Notes under the pieces: generated by a model
The model's input: the letters and a program-made list of their open reading frames with translations, nothing else
Database searches by the model: none
What the model was told of the DNA's origin: nothing
Translations under genes and position numbers: made by a program
Shown here: one piece after another, positions 1 through 10,628 of the stretch
Layout: the number at the start of each line of letters is the position of its first letter
Numbering within the stretch: the first letter of the stretch is position 1
Assembly: GCF_014633365.1 (NCBI RefSeq)
Contig: NC_068351.1
Location: 5,070,879 to 5,134,878, forward strand
Source: Diospyros lotus
Taxonomy: Eukaryota; Streptophyta; Magnoliopsida; Ericales; Ebenaceae
Reading direction: 5' to 3'
DNA: 64,000 bases

Positions 1-600
1 GGGCCGACCATGTTTCTTCCAACACTTGTCCTCAAGATGACCCAGTTTCTTACAAAAGGTACACTGTGGACGTGTCTGATTATTATTACGGTCTCTATTT
101 CCTCCTAAGTGAGAAGCCTGAGACACAAGGGTTGAAGATTCGGCTGGAGGAATAATATGAGAAGAAGAGGACATACCATGTGCACCGATCATGTTCAACA
201 ACCTTTTAAAAGAGTCCTTCATGGTAGGATTAGTGGAGCTGGTCAAGATTTGATGCCTGATGGCGTCAAATTCTGGTTTTAGATCGGAAAGAGCAATAAC
301 CATAAAAAACTTATCTCTTTGAGCAACCTATTCGGTCTTGGTCGTAGTAATGGGAAGAAGAGTATCAAATTCTTGCATGATAGCCCGAATTTGTCCCAAA
401 TAAGATTCCATGGACGACTTTTGCTTTAGATTCTTGATATTAGAGACCACAGTGTACAAACGCTGGATGTCATTTGTATAACATTCTTCAGCTTCTTTCC
501 ACACGTCAACACAAGTTTCAAATGGTCGAAAGAGTTGCATGATGGATGGATCAATGGACTGTCATAGGAGACTGCATAACTGGGCATCAACTTGTTCCCA
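1..600 (-). mobile_element. Ty1/copia gag fragment (degraded)
   Basis: Read on the minus strand, this encodes a copia-type gag (UBN2-like) segment. A helical stretch that mentions a single-step 'IRAIMQEFDTLLP' region is followed, near positions 1-60, by a CCHC zinc knuckle of form C-x2-C-x4-H-x4-C (CTFCKKLGHLEDKC). Frame breaks separate the pieces, so it is dead. It lies upstream of the first visible exon of the SNARE-like gene and so probably in that gene's first intron. The element continues off the left edge, and no LTR is visible. Confidence 0.75.
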
Positions 601-764
601 TCTAGCCCGATTGGCTCCCGGCACACTTTCAGCCTTTGTGGTAAGATGATTGGCACAACGTGCCTAATAACCTATGGGTTTAGCCTAATTACACATAGTT
701 ATAACAAATAAATAAATAAAAACACATACAACAATATGCAATATATCTAATTATACTAATAATT

Positions 765-1150
765 CTAATAGTGTGCAAAATAAGAGTGTAGCTGAGATAA
801 AAATGTTATGATGGATGCGTGACCATACAACAAAAGACAAAATAAGAAATGAGATCATATACAATAAGATTGAAGTGGCACCTATTGAAGATAAGATGTG
901 GCAATTACGTTTAAGATAGTTTGAACATGTGAGGAGAAGACCAATAGATACATTTATGAGGAGAGGGGTAAAATTGACAAAGTTCGTAGCAAAAGAGGAG
1001 AGATAGACTAAAGAAAACTTGGTAGAAACCCTTAAACATGATTGCAAGATATAATGACCTAACAGAGTATATGACCATGGATAGAAATTGGAGGATTGGA
1101 ATAGATGACTCCACCTGGAGGGATTAAGGAGGCTTGTGTTTGTTGTAGAA
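765..1150 (+). mobile_element. 5'-truncated RTE-type LINE 3' end
   Basis: The degraded plus-strand translation matches the conserved C-terminus of plant RTE LINE polyproteins: a motif resembling MLRWMRDHTTKDKIRNEII, then LRWFEHVRRRPID, and a short 3' tail with GGATTAAGG. Several stops are present. The sequence is cut at its 5' side, as is usual for LINEs. It sits in the intron before the exon at 1391. Confidence 0.75.
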
Positions 1151-1390
1151 TGCTCTCAAAACTCTTTTTTTTTTTTTTTCGTTTGATAGTAAAGTCATAT
1201 TATATTTTGTGCAAAGGTGTTTTTTTTATGCTTCTTAAGATAACTATTGATATCTTATATATGCATGAAGATGTGGACAAACTATTTCTTAGTTTTACCT
1301 GGTTTTTGTCATCCATGCTTGTGGAATGTTTATAAGTGGCATTTATCATGCATTGATAATTTAATCTTTTTTTTTTTTTTTCAAATTTAG

Positions 1391-4300
1391 GATGGAATCA
1401 CTTTTTCGTCTGTTATCGCATGAGCAAAGTCTTGGTCAAGAAATCCATATAGATGTCAAGTTACTTAAGTCAATAGAGTATCATAGACGTGATCTTGCAA
1501 CTACACTGGAAACAGCAAAATGGCAGGTACTTATCAAATTTAAGGCTTTCTTTTGTTTATCTTTAATTTTTTGTTTACATACTTTTCTTTTTCACGAGCA
1601 GTTGGAAGATTTTGAAAGAGAGGTAAATCTATTGGCAACACTGGACAGGTCCCATTCAAGGGAAAACACTATTTCCAGATACAGGCAATTTATAGAAGCC
1701 ATTACGGAACAAATACTTAATGTGGAGAAAAACTTGGGGAGCACATCAGTGGGAGATTTAAGGAAAAGCATAAAGTCGGTAAATTTTGATGAACAAGACA
1801 GGCATGGGCTGGAATTGTTTCTTTCAGGTGAAAGTCCAAGTGAACACGTTGCACGCCATGACTTGGAAGATAGTAATATCATGAAAAAGTTTCTTGATCC
1901 AACAATGACATCCAGTTTAAATGATGAGATTATTGAGAAAAACAGGGGTGATAACTTAAATATTAATGGCCATGTGCATTTAAACCACAATTTTGATTTA
2001 ATGGAGAATAAATTACAGAAGGTGGACTCCCATTATTCCACACAAATGAATTTTGAAGCACCACCTTCTCTTCAAGAGATCGCTCCTAATAGATTTGTTG
2101 AAGATGGGGGTTGGGATCTGGAGGCAAATGGGGCCACTAGTAAAGACTCCTTCTGCAAAGACAGGTTGAGATGGTACAACGGCCAAAGGAACATCTTTGG
2201 GTCATTGAGCACTCCCTGGTTCACTTATGGCCGTAGGGATAGTAGGAGTTTTACGAAGAGACAGAAAGATGGTGAAGAACAAATGCATTCCCCAACTTAC
2301 ATTAATCCGTCTCATGCTACACTGGTAAAATTTATGTTTGCATCAGTGCTGCAAGTTGCTAGAAAGCATATAGAAGATAGTTTTTTGAGCCCTCAGCTTA
2401 CAATTGACCAACTTTAAATCATAAGTACATGCAAAATAATTTGTTTCCTAATTACACAATTTCAGTTCTAATTAAATGGGTATTTTGCTTTAATTTGACT
2501 GCAAAACAATAATTTTCCTCCAATTGATTTTGTGCAGATGGTGGAATTGGCTCTAGGTCTAAAAACAACATATCAAGCCTTAGTCCCACCATGTTGGGTT
2601 GGTGGCTGTAGGTCTAAACTTAAGCAAAAAAATTTACAGGGTTCAAATTTCTTAAGAGAATGATGTAGAAGTGTAAACCTCATCTGTTTATTTTGTTGTC
2701 TCATATGTGAACTAAGAAGTGGCATCAATAGTTTCAATGAAGCGTTTTTACTCCATCATCTATTATAGGACTATAACCATTACAATAGGATACTGATCCT
2801 TCTCTGAACAAATGAGTTCTGTTGAATTAAAAAATGCTCGAAATAGCCAGAACTAAAGACTGTTCTCCTTTGCATTAATTTGGAGAAGGGTATCCACTGG
2901 AGGATCTGGAATGGTTCCAGCAACCTGAAACAATGCAGTGATGCACCATACATGTAGATTGAAGAAATAACCTTATGGGCTAAAACAATCCCCATGACAA
3001 TGGCAGTGCGATTGATTCTGAAATGATTTGGTCTGGTTGTATCAATTGAGAGTATAATTTCTGTGTTTATGATTACAAAATGGTTCTCAGTCTTTTGTTA
3101 TTTTGTGTGGATGATATGTTAGTGCTGTCAAGAGCATACTGGAGTCAAGGGAAGTATGTGGGTGTGCTAAGAACTTCTTGGATATTGAGATCTGTGGCTA
3201 GAGAGAGAAAAAATTATGGATGTCATAAAAGTTATGTCAAGGAGGTAGTACAGAAGTTTGGCCTGAATAATGCTAAGTCAGTGAGAAGAAATTGGAGTTA
3301 TCTACTAGTTAATGGCAATCAACAGAAGAAGCAAGCAAATGCCTCCCAAAGGTTCCATATGTTAATGGAGTTTGATATTTGCCATATGCAGCAATATTTT
3401 AGTAGCTTGGCTTATTACATCAAGGTGGCTGGTCAAACTGTATGATGAATCCATGAAAAAAGCATTGGAAGATGGTCAAAGGGATTTCCAGGCACTTGAG
3501 AAGAATTAGAATTTTGTCCTAGCATGGCGTAATTAAATGTTAGCTGACTTACTTGGATGACATGAGGTGTACTATAAGAGGTCTGTTCTCACTTGCAGGT
3601 AAAGCTATTTGTTTTCGATAGATCCACACATCCTCATAGCCTGCTACATCTGATGCTGAATATAGTGATTGACTGACTGAAGTTGCTAAGGAAGCACCAT
3701 GGGTAAGCATAAAGTAGGATAAATTTCAGTTGCATTGGTGCCATTACTTGGGAACTGATTGGTTTATCTTGTTAGAGCCAAGGGTATGAATGTCAGGCTT
3801 AACATGATAAGGCTTGCTGACAGAACCTATTTCTGTGGATGAGTTGACATTGCTAGGTTATAATATCTTCTGCATCATAGAATATGCATTAAGATAAGAT
3901 TGTTGGAGATAGTGGTTGCTCATATCTGTATCGGATGTTATGCTATTTCCCAGTCCTAGGGGTCCTCGGGCAAGCAAAGACAAGACCTTAAAAGCTTGGA
4001 TTAAGACATGAAAAAGAGTGGTATAGGATTTTTTGATGTGGAAAACTCTTTTCAGACTAAATCAAAACAATGTATTTGGGCCTGGAAACATAACTCAACC
4101 ATAGCATGAGCAATAAATTAGTATAATTCACAATCTTCAAGTAAACTCTTTTTTGATCCCTTAATTAGATATCTCTTGTCTAACCAATTCTGGTATTTGC
4201 TTGTCTCTGCTTTCACCCCATTTGTGACCCTGGGCGACATTTTTCCTCTTTTTTGTTGTTCCCTACTTCCCATGTAGTGAACTTTTGGGGGCCCTTTATT

Positions 4301-7227
4301 TGATGTAATGCTAAAGGTCATGCTATGGACGTTGAAAATGCTATTCTTGTACATTAAGCAACTATTTCAAGTGAAAGGAAAAGACATCAAATCTAAACCT
4401 TTCGGCACATGGAACTAATAGGACTATGGTTAGCAAGCTTTTCTGCAACATACTATTTTATGTTTCTATTATATTTTCTTTTAACATATTGATGCTGGTT
4501 TCCATATAGAGAGACTAGTTTCTTCTTCACATTCTTCACAATCAATTCAAGTGGGAGCTTTATTGATTTCTGTGATGATGTTTGCAATTGAAAGTAATTA
4601 CATATAACCATGCCTCGTAATTATATTTAACTAATATTTTTAATCTTGAATATTTGTACTTGCCAAAAGTCACATATTTTCAATATCCCCCATTTAGTGA
4701 TCATGTTGCAACATCCAATATACTTGTCCTAGGCAGATCTATTTATCATCAGATTGACTGTTAGAGGTTCTTCTTGAGAGCATGCAACTGCCTACATCAA
4801 GCAGATCAAAACATATTATCCTCAGTATTGTTATTATTTTGATAAGCAAAGAGAAAAACATACTCTACCTGTTATGTAAAGCGTCCCTTCTATAGGGGTT
4901 CTTGCTAGCCCCTGATGGTTAGTTTGTAGATTGTTCTTGCAAAGTAGGGAATCTAATCTCAGTCCCTCCCTCTCCCAACCCTTTACTTAAAACTCAGAAT
5001 GCTTCCTCTCTTTATGTGATGCTTTTAAGTTGTAATTCTGTTTCTGATTTTTGCTGAACAGAATGTTAATGTCACTTGAAAAATATTTGGAAACTAATTT
5101 ATTAAGCTTATCATTAATGAAAATTTAGTCAAATAGAATTCTGGTCACTTGCAAAAGAGGGAGAGGAAGACCAAAGAAAACATGGTGGGAAAACCCTTAG
5201 TGATACGGTCACCAATCAAGACCCGGCCCAAGATTGACTTGACCAAATCGGAATAATATCGCCGGAATAGTAGCGCCAGAACAATATTTTAATACTTCAT
5301 ATGTTTTAGAATTCTACTTGATTTATGATTCTATTTCATGTTTCTACTTGATTTAAGATTCTACTTCATGTTTGATTAGGGTTTTATTTTTATTAGGATT
5401 CTAGTTGACTTTTACTTAGGATTTATTTTTATTAGCATTTTAGTTGGATTTTAATTACAAATATTAGATGGATTTGGATTAGCCAAACACTATAAACATA
5501 CCTAGAAGTTAGGGGTTGTAATCAAGTTTTCTCAATCAAATTTCAGCAACCTATTTGGGTTTTTTTAGTAAAACAGTTTTGTTTTTGCATCTTCTTGAAA
5601 GTTAAGATTCGGCCATTGAAGTTTATTCTTTTAAGGGTTTATTTTGATGTGTTTTTTTTCATACACGCGCTATACACTGCGTCACTTAGATATAACATAG
5701 GATATAATGACTTTACAGAGAATATGACTATGGACAGAGATTGTTGAAGATTTAAAATTCATATATCCGATCCCACACAGTGGGGTTATGGTTGTTGAAG
5801 ATTTAAAATTCATATACCCAATCCCATGTAGTGGGGTTATGCCTTTTGATTGTTGTTGAATTCTGTTCACTTGGTTTTGTATAGAAGTGTTAGTGTCTGC
5901 TACCTTTAAATGGAATGATTTGACTTCTAAAGCTCTTTGATAAATCTAATACAATCTAAGCAAGAATGACAACAACAACAATAATCGTAAGCCTTAAATC
6001 TTATTAAGTGGACTCGGCTACTCAGCCATGTCTATCCATGGTCATATCCTAATAACCTAAGAAAAGAGCAAAATACTATTGACTCAAGGAAGTCAGTTAA
6101 GTGTGTTAGCTAGTTGATCAAATAACCAAATGAGCAAAAAACTGTTAACTCTAGGAAATCAATTAAACTTTAGCTAGTTGCACTTAGATAACAATAGTAT
6201 CAGAAAACAAAGAGAAGGCATGCCCCTCCATAGATTTTGATCTTGTACCATACTGGTACCTACTGGCACAAATCTTACCAAAACAACCTATCCATTTCGT
6301 TCTGCCTAAGATACCTGTTGGTAGGGGTTGGTACTGGCCAGTATGTGGTACCAATAGTGGGTGCCGCCAGTACCAATAGCATTGCCCTTTTCAAATTTAA
6401 GAGGGATGAAGCTCCTCCTTGCACAGGTCCCTTCCCTGCAAATTGTAGGAATAAGAATTCCTCACAAATTGCGGGGAATAAAATAATAAAAAGGTTGGAA
6501 AATTATTAATGATATGTTATATCATTCAATTAATTGTATAATTGAAAAAAAAAAGGAGAAAATATTAATTTTGTTAAATCCGTACATCTTTAAAATTTTT
6601 ATGTTTTACATTTTTATAGGTTATATCATTAATTGTATCATTTATTTATTTCTTACCATCAATTGTGTAATTTACTTCCCTTTAATATAGAGTAACAATT
6701 TTTTTTTTAATTTTTTACTTGTTGATTTAGAGGCATTGTTATATTATTATGTCAAATTATTTGTTTAAGCAATGCTCTTGACAATGAAAATAATTTTATA
6801 TGTTTTTGCAATGTGATTTTGCATAAAAATTGTACTTATATTTTTATGATATATATTATTAATTTATTATAACAAAATATTCAAAACAGTGCTTGGTATT
6901 ATTTGGTACCAATATTATACTGAACCAACAATAAATCAGATACCTTGTCTGGTACAACATCAACAGCTACATATTTATCATTTTCTTTTGGCATCAGTTT
7001 ATTCATGTAATTAAGCAGAAAATTCTCTTTGATTAGGAAAGCTGGATTCTTATTTAATATAATGGGTTTTATTTCAAGTGTCCACGGTTCTTTTTAAGTT
7101 GATCTGTTAGTTTACTTTGCAACCACGTTGACTAACATACTACTGAAACTTGCTGCAATAGAGGATGCTGGGACCTTTTGGGGAGAATAAATGATTTTAC
7201 TTCTTCAGTTTCCCTGTTATTTCCTTC

Positions 7228-7261
<34 letters not shown>

Positions 7262-8665
7262 GTCTACACACTGCTTTTCTTGTGTGTTTTTGTGTTGGCC
7301 TGAGTTAGTTTGGATCCACCTTACTGCAGTTGGTAACTTGGTATTGTCATCCATTGGCTACATAATTCCTCTGACTAGACTAAAACACATAAAATCTAAT
7401 ATTCATCTTGCATTTTTTTTATCAGAAGGAAAGAGATTGGCAAAGACCTTGACCTTAACTAAAGGTTGTTCGTTTCATGTCTAGCTATAGGATTTGAAAA
7501 TGAATCCCAACTCTTGCATGTATTCAGACAATATCCTCTTTAATGTTCTAGTTCTCTCATCTTCATCCAATAGTTTTAACTTCTAATTTTTTTTTTTTTG
7601 GGGGGGCAAAGAAACCATGCTGTCCATTCCTTTGTAATCTTTCTAACAAATTTAAGCTCCAAGGTTCATCCATTGTTCCTTGGGATCTCTTGTGCTGACT
7701 GGACATGATAGAATCTAGTCCCCCTCTAGCTAATTACTTTAAACTTTTTAGACCCATTAGCTCACATTGTACACACACAGGAGCTTTATTGGAAGTCTTG
7801 TAAAATGTCAGGTTGAGGTTGATTGTTGACTATTAGACCTTTTTGTTAGTATTAGTGAAAAAATTAGGTTTTTTGTCAGAATATGGCTATGATTTGAGGC
7901 TCTAACTACACCAACCATCATCCTGTTCCTGGGAGGAATAAGAAGTTAAGACTTCAACCAGGATTCATGCTCTTTCATTCATCCCAGAAACCCCTTCCAC
8001 TGAGTATCCTGCTTGTTATAAACTAATGCAAGAGTCACTAGCGTGTAATATATTAAATGCTTTAAATGAAATAAAATGACCTAGGAACCAGCAGGCTATT
8101 CTGAATCTAATAAAACAGGGTTCACTGTTGGGAGGATAAAAATGATGAGTTCAGCGTTAGCTTTTCCTCCATATGCTTCAAATTCTTATGATTACCCATT
8201 TGTTTACTGGTTTTGTAGAATAAAAAAATGAGATTAATTTTGGGATACAGCTGCTTGAGATTCTTATGATTAAATGCTGAATATATCTGCATTTTTTTTT
8301 TTTACCGTGCTTTTGTTTGTCAGGGTAGTTCTAGACAAATAATTCTAACTCCTGGATTCAGCTGTTTTCAAAGATTTTATTTCGAGTTATTTGCCAGAGT
8401 CATACACTCCTGCCAATTGCTTGGTGAATATAGAGCAAGATATCGAAGATCACGATATTTTGTTCAAGTTAGTCGGTATTCTATGCGGTTGACATCAGCA
8501 ATAATCCTCACTCTGATAGTTCTAGGTGAGCACGCAAATGAATTGGAACTATTTTTATTTAGACGACGCACTGTCATATCATTGGTAGTATTGATCAAAC
8601 TACTTGACTCGATGCTAAACTTGGCATCAATATATGCAGGTATCTTGGCATCCCAAGTTGCTTGA
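1391..8665 (+). CDS. Syntaxin-6 N-terminal-domain SNARE-like protein (5' partial)
   Basis: Visible exons are 1391-1526, 1602-2324, 8324-8525 and 8640-8665; all have GT-AG borders and phases that agree. The first exon with the true start lies left of the window, because exon 1391 opens in mid-codon after an AG acceptor. The product resembles the plant syntaxin/t-SNARE family with a syntaxin-6/10/61 N-terminal helical domain (ETAKWQ-LEDFEREV near residues 40-60). This is followed by a long low-complexity linker with FLSGESP and a basic segment before a C-terminal hydrophobic anchor (LTSAIILTLIVLGILASQVA). No SNARE coiled-coil motif is visible, so a role in membrane trafficking is known only for relatives. 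The intron 2325-8323 is 6 kb and full of transposon debris. The last intron (8526-8639, 114 bp) is stop-free and in frame. An extra small exon inside the long intron cannot be excluded. Confidence 0.75.
2568..2626 (-). mobile_element. RTE LINE 3'-tail fragment
   Basis: A short piece reading AACAACATATCAAGCCTTAG followed by a CCCACCATGTTGGGTTGG-like segment is the reverse complement of the common plant RTE 3' tail. No coding sequence remains. It is intronic. Confidence 0.5.
3075..3705 (+). mobile_element. Ty1/copia RT-RNase H relic
   Basis: Broken plus-strand frames retain copia polymerase landmarks in order: a VDDML motif at the reverse-transcriptase active site (about 3105), NFLDIEI, FGLNNAKSV, a VPYVNG-like segment, and a final LTEVAKEAPW that matches the copia RNase H signature. 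Frameshifts and stops are frequent, so this is an old relic. No LTR was found around it. It lies in the third intron of the SNARE-like gene. Confidence 0.7.
3706..5150. other. Intronic stretch without recognised features
   Basis: AT-rich intron sequence of the SNARE-like gene. I saw no exon with family similarity, no terminal repeats and no convincing coding frame. Confidence 0.5.
5150..5870 (+). mobile_element. RTE LINE 3' end, split by a solo LTR and ending in a tandem duplication
   Basis: The left part (to 5200) encodes the RTE motif KRGRGRPKKTWWE. The right part resumes at 5685 and carries the same 3' end as the copy at 765-1150. The two halves are separated by the 484-bp solo LTR. The terminal about 60 bp (ttgaagatttaaaattcata...gtggggttatg) is present twice in tandem at about 5742-5840. 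Confidence 0.7.
5201..5684 (+). mobile_element. Solo LTR (484 bp) with 5-bp TSD CTTAG
   Basis: It begins TGATACGGTC, ends CTGCGTCA, and is flanked by exact direct repeats CTTAG at 5196-5200 and 5685-5689. A TATA-like ACTATAAACATA lies at about 5489-5500, which sets the transcription direction as plus. No internal region or second LTR is present, so it is the product of LTR-LTR recombination. The host sequence is an RTE LINE tail. Confidence 0.9.
5967..6055 (-). mobile_element. RTE LINE 3'-tail fragment, opposite strand
   Basis: The order ACAACAACAACAA, AAGCCTTAAATC, AAGTGGACTCGGCTA, CCATGGTCATAT is the reverse complement of the RTE 3' end seen at 765-1150 and 5700-5840. It lies only about 100 bp from a plus-strand copy. 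Confidence 0.6.
6231..6969. mobile_element. TIR-bearing insertion rich in GGTACC motifs, superfamily unknown
   Basis: The left end TTGATCTTGTACCATAC and the reverse complement of the right end, TTGATGTTGTACCAGAC, match at nearly all positions. Inside are several TGGTACC/GGTACCAA motifs. The middle is AT-rich and non-coding. I could not find a clean target-site duplication, so the superfamily and exact ends are uncertain. Confidence 0.45.
7230..7260. repeat. Poly(G) tract, 31 bp
   Basis: An uninterrupted run of 31 G follows TTCC in the intron of the SNARE-like gene. On the plus (sense) strand it could form a G-quadruplex. Its true length is also a likely sequencing uncertainty. Confidence 0.9.
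7261..8323. other. Intronic stretch without recognised features
   Basis: Mostly unique AT-rich sequence with short poly(T) runs. The 3' end (8298-8323) is a pyrimidine-rich tract ending TTTGTCAG, which serves as the acceptor for the exon at 8324. Confidence 0.5.
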
Positions 8666-9470
8666 GCAGCTGACTTCTGGTGACAGACAGCCCGCGCAGA
8701 CCACCGATCTTTCCCAAATCAAATGTCAGCTTCTTGTTACTTGAAAGTTGGCTATTGTTGATAATCCTGCTACAAAAATCTTGGATAGCCACTTGTGAGT
8801 TTGCTACGATCACGATTCACAACCATTTCGTTCGTGTAACACGGCATTTGAGTAGCCAAATCAAACCAAGACTTGAAGTCGATTGATGTCTAGGAAAAAA
8901 AATGACATTGTATTGCAGAGTTCAATTGGTTCTTTGAGGTCTACAAGCTGAGTGACCATGGAAACTGGCCTTCCATTATTAACCATGGAGGCCAGATCCT
9001 GGCTGCCATTCATTCAGATCGATGCTGTTGCCTCCTGTTGCCTATTGTTTAGTTTGATATAAAAGGAAGTGGGTTTTTGTTTGTAACACATGTTGCTGTA
9101 TTAGGCTGGCTCCCAGAATGGTTTTCAAATGCACAAGGGCGAGTCACGAACTAAAAGCTTTCTCGTGCTTGCATTCTGCTTCGGATTTTTGTTTATTTGC
9201 CAGTCAAATGTTTAAGAGGTTGAAATTTTCTGAGCCACATATTCAATCAAAATATCAGAGAACTTTTTAGAACAAATAAAAACATGGAAGATGAAACCAA
9301 AAAATAAAAACTAAGAACTTTGTGAAACAGTCTCTCTTGTGTTGGTTTTCTAATGTTAAGTGGAGGTATATTTTAATATTTTAAATAATTTATTAAATAT
9401 TTTTATAATATTACAGTCTTTAGATTTTTTTTTTTTCAAATCAACTTTACCTTGTTGATTTTGATTATCT
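8666..9470. other. 3' region of the SNARE-like gene and intergenic sequence
   Basis: Presumed 3' UTR and downstream sequence. No coding frame with recognisable similarity or terminal repeats was seen. Confidence 0.45.
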
Positions 9471-9474
9471 AAAC

Positions 9475-9910
9475 ATGCCTAGTTTTTTTGTTCCTTGTCG
9501 AGAACGAAGATATCATCTGCGTGATTATATTAGACGAGGAAGACTGCGTGGAAAGGAAGAACTGTTCAACTATAGATACTCCTTGTGTTGTAATGTTATT
9601 GAACATTGTATTGGAGTTTTAAAAGTATGATTTTTTATTTTAAAATTAATTACCAATTATCCATTTAGTAAGTAAAGACAAATCCTTATTGCATGTTGTG
9701 CAATACATAACTATATTCGTCAAGAGCACGCTTTAGATAACTTGTTCACTGAGTTTTCATCAGAGAATATGGTATTTCAAGATATGCCAGAATCAAGTCA
9801 AAATTAAAAAGCCATATAATTTGATGCTAGCCAAACAAGTTGAATGGAACAAGTTAGGGATCAAATTATTACACAAATATGGAATGACTTTTCAATAAGT
9901 GGTACATGAT
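9475..9910 (+). mobile_element. PIF/Harbinger transposase C-terminal relic
   Basis: Plus-strand frames contain a RYHLRDY-like segment, GKEELFNYRYS, NVIEHCIGVLK and ACCAIHNYIRQ, the characteristic end of plant DDE_4 Harbinger nucleases. A tail encoding EWNKLGIKLLHKYGMTF-like sequence corresponds to the segment after the catalytic domain. Stops and a frameshift make it inactive. Repetitive AAACTCAAAA-type sequence at 10340-10390 may be the element's subterminal region, but TIRs were not resolved. Confidence 0.65.
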
Positions 9911-10628
9911 TATGTAGATTTATTTTAATGTGTTAGTGTTTGAATTGTTTTGATTTTTGTCATGACTATTTAAACTTGTAAATGTAATTCATTTACTATT
10001 GAAGTGTTTGATGTAATATTATTTATCATGAACAATCATATTTTCTCATTTTTATTGAGTTAATTTTTAATTTTTATTTCTCCATTTATTATTTTTTAGC
10101 AAAGCTGTTTTATTTCTTGTTTGTATTTTTTTTGTAATGGGGAAAAAAATATTACAATATTTCACTAAAATCAAAATGTATTTAATAGTATATTAGCATT
10201 AAACTATTTTAATTTAAATAATAATTAAATTTTATGAATAAAATAATTTTTCTTAAAATTTTAAAATAAACACATTTTTAGTTTTTAATTTTAAAAAATA
10301 ATTTTTCAAAATGACAAAAAAAAATGCGTTTTCAGAAATTTCAAAACAAACACTCAAAATACAAAACTCAAAACTCAAAATTTAAAAATAAAATACAAAG
10401 AGAACACCATCTAAATTTTTTAGATGCTAAATAAGTTTGCATCTATTAGGGATGAAAAAGAAAAAACAAAGAAATAAAAAGGCTTAAACGAATAAGAATA
10501 TAAAGGGGAAGGCAACACCATAAATGGTCCAATTATTACTTCAACAGACCTTAAGAAATATCTAACCACCATTTCCGATTGCATCAACAGAAATTCAAAA
10601 GAAGCCGCAAAAGAGAAGCTCAAACAAA

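Noticed and set aside
2538..2632. Possible extra exon after TTTTGTGCAG
   Set aside because: The open stretch is largely an RTE LINE tail and has no similarity to the SNARE-like family; exon 2324 joins 8324 in phase without it.
7191..7484. Open frame spanning the poly(G) tract
   Set aside because: The frame depends on the exact G count and lies in an intron.
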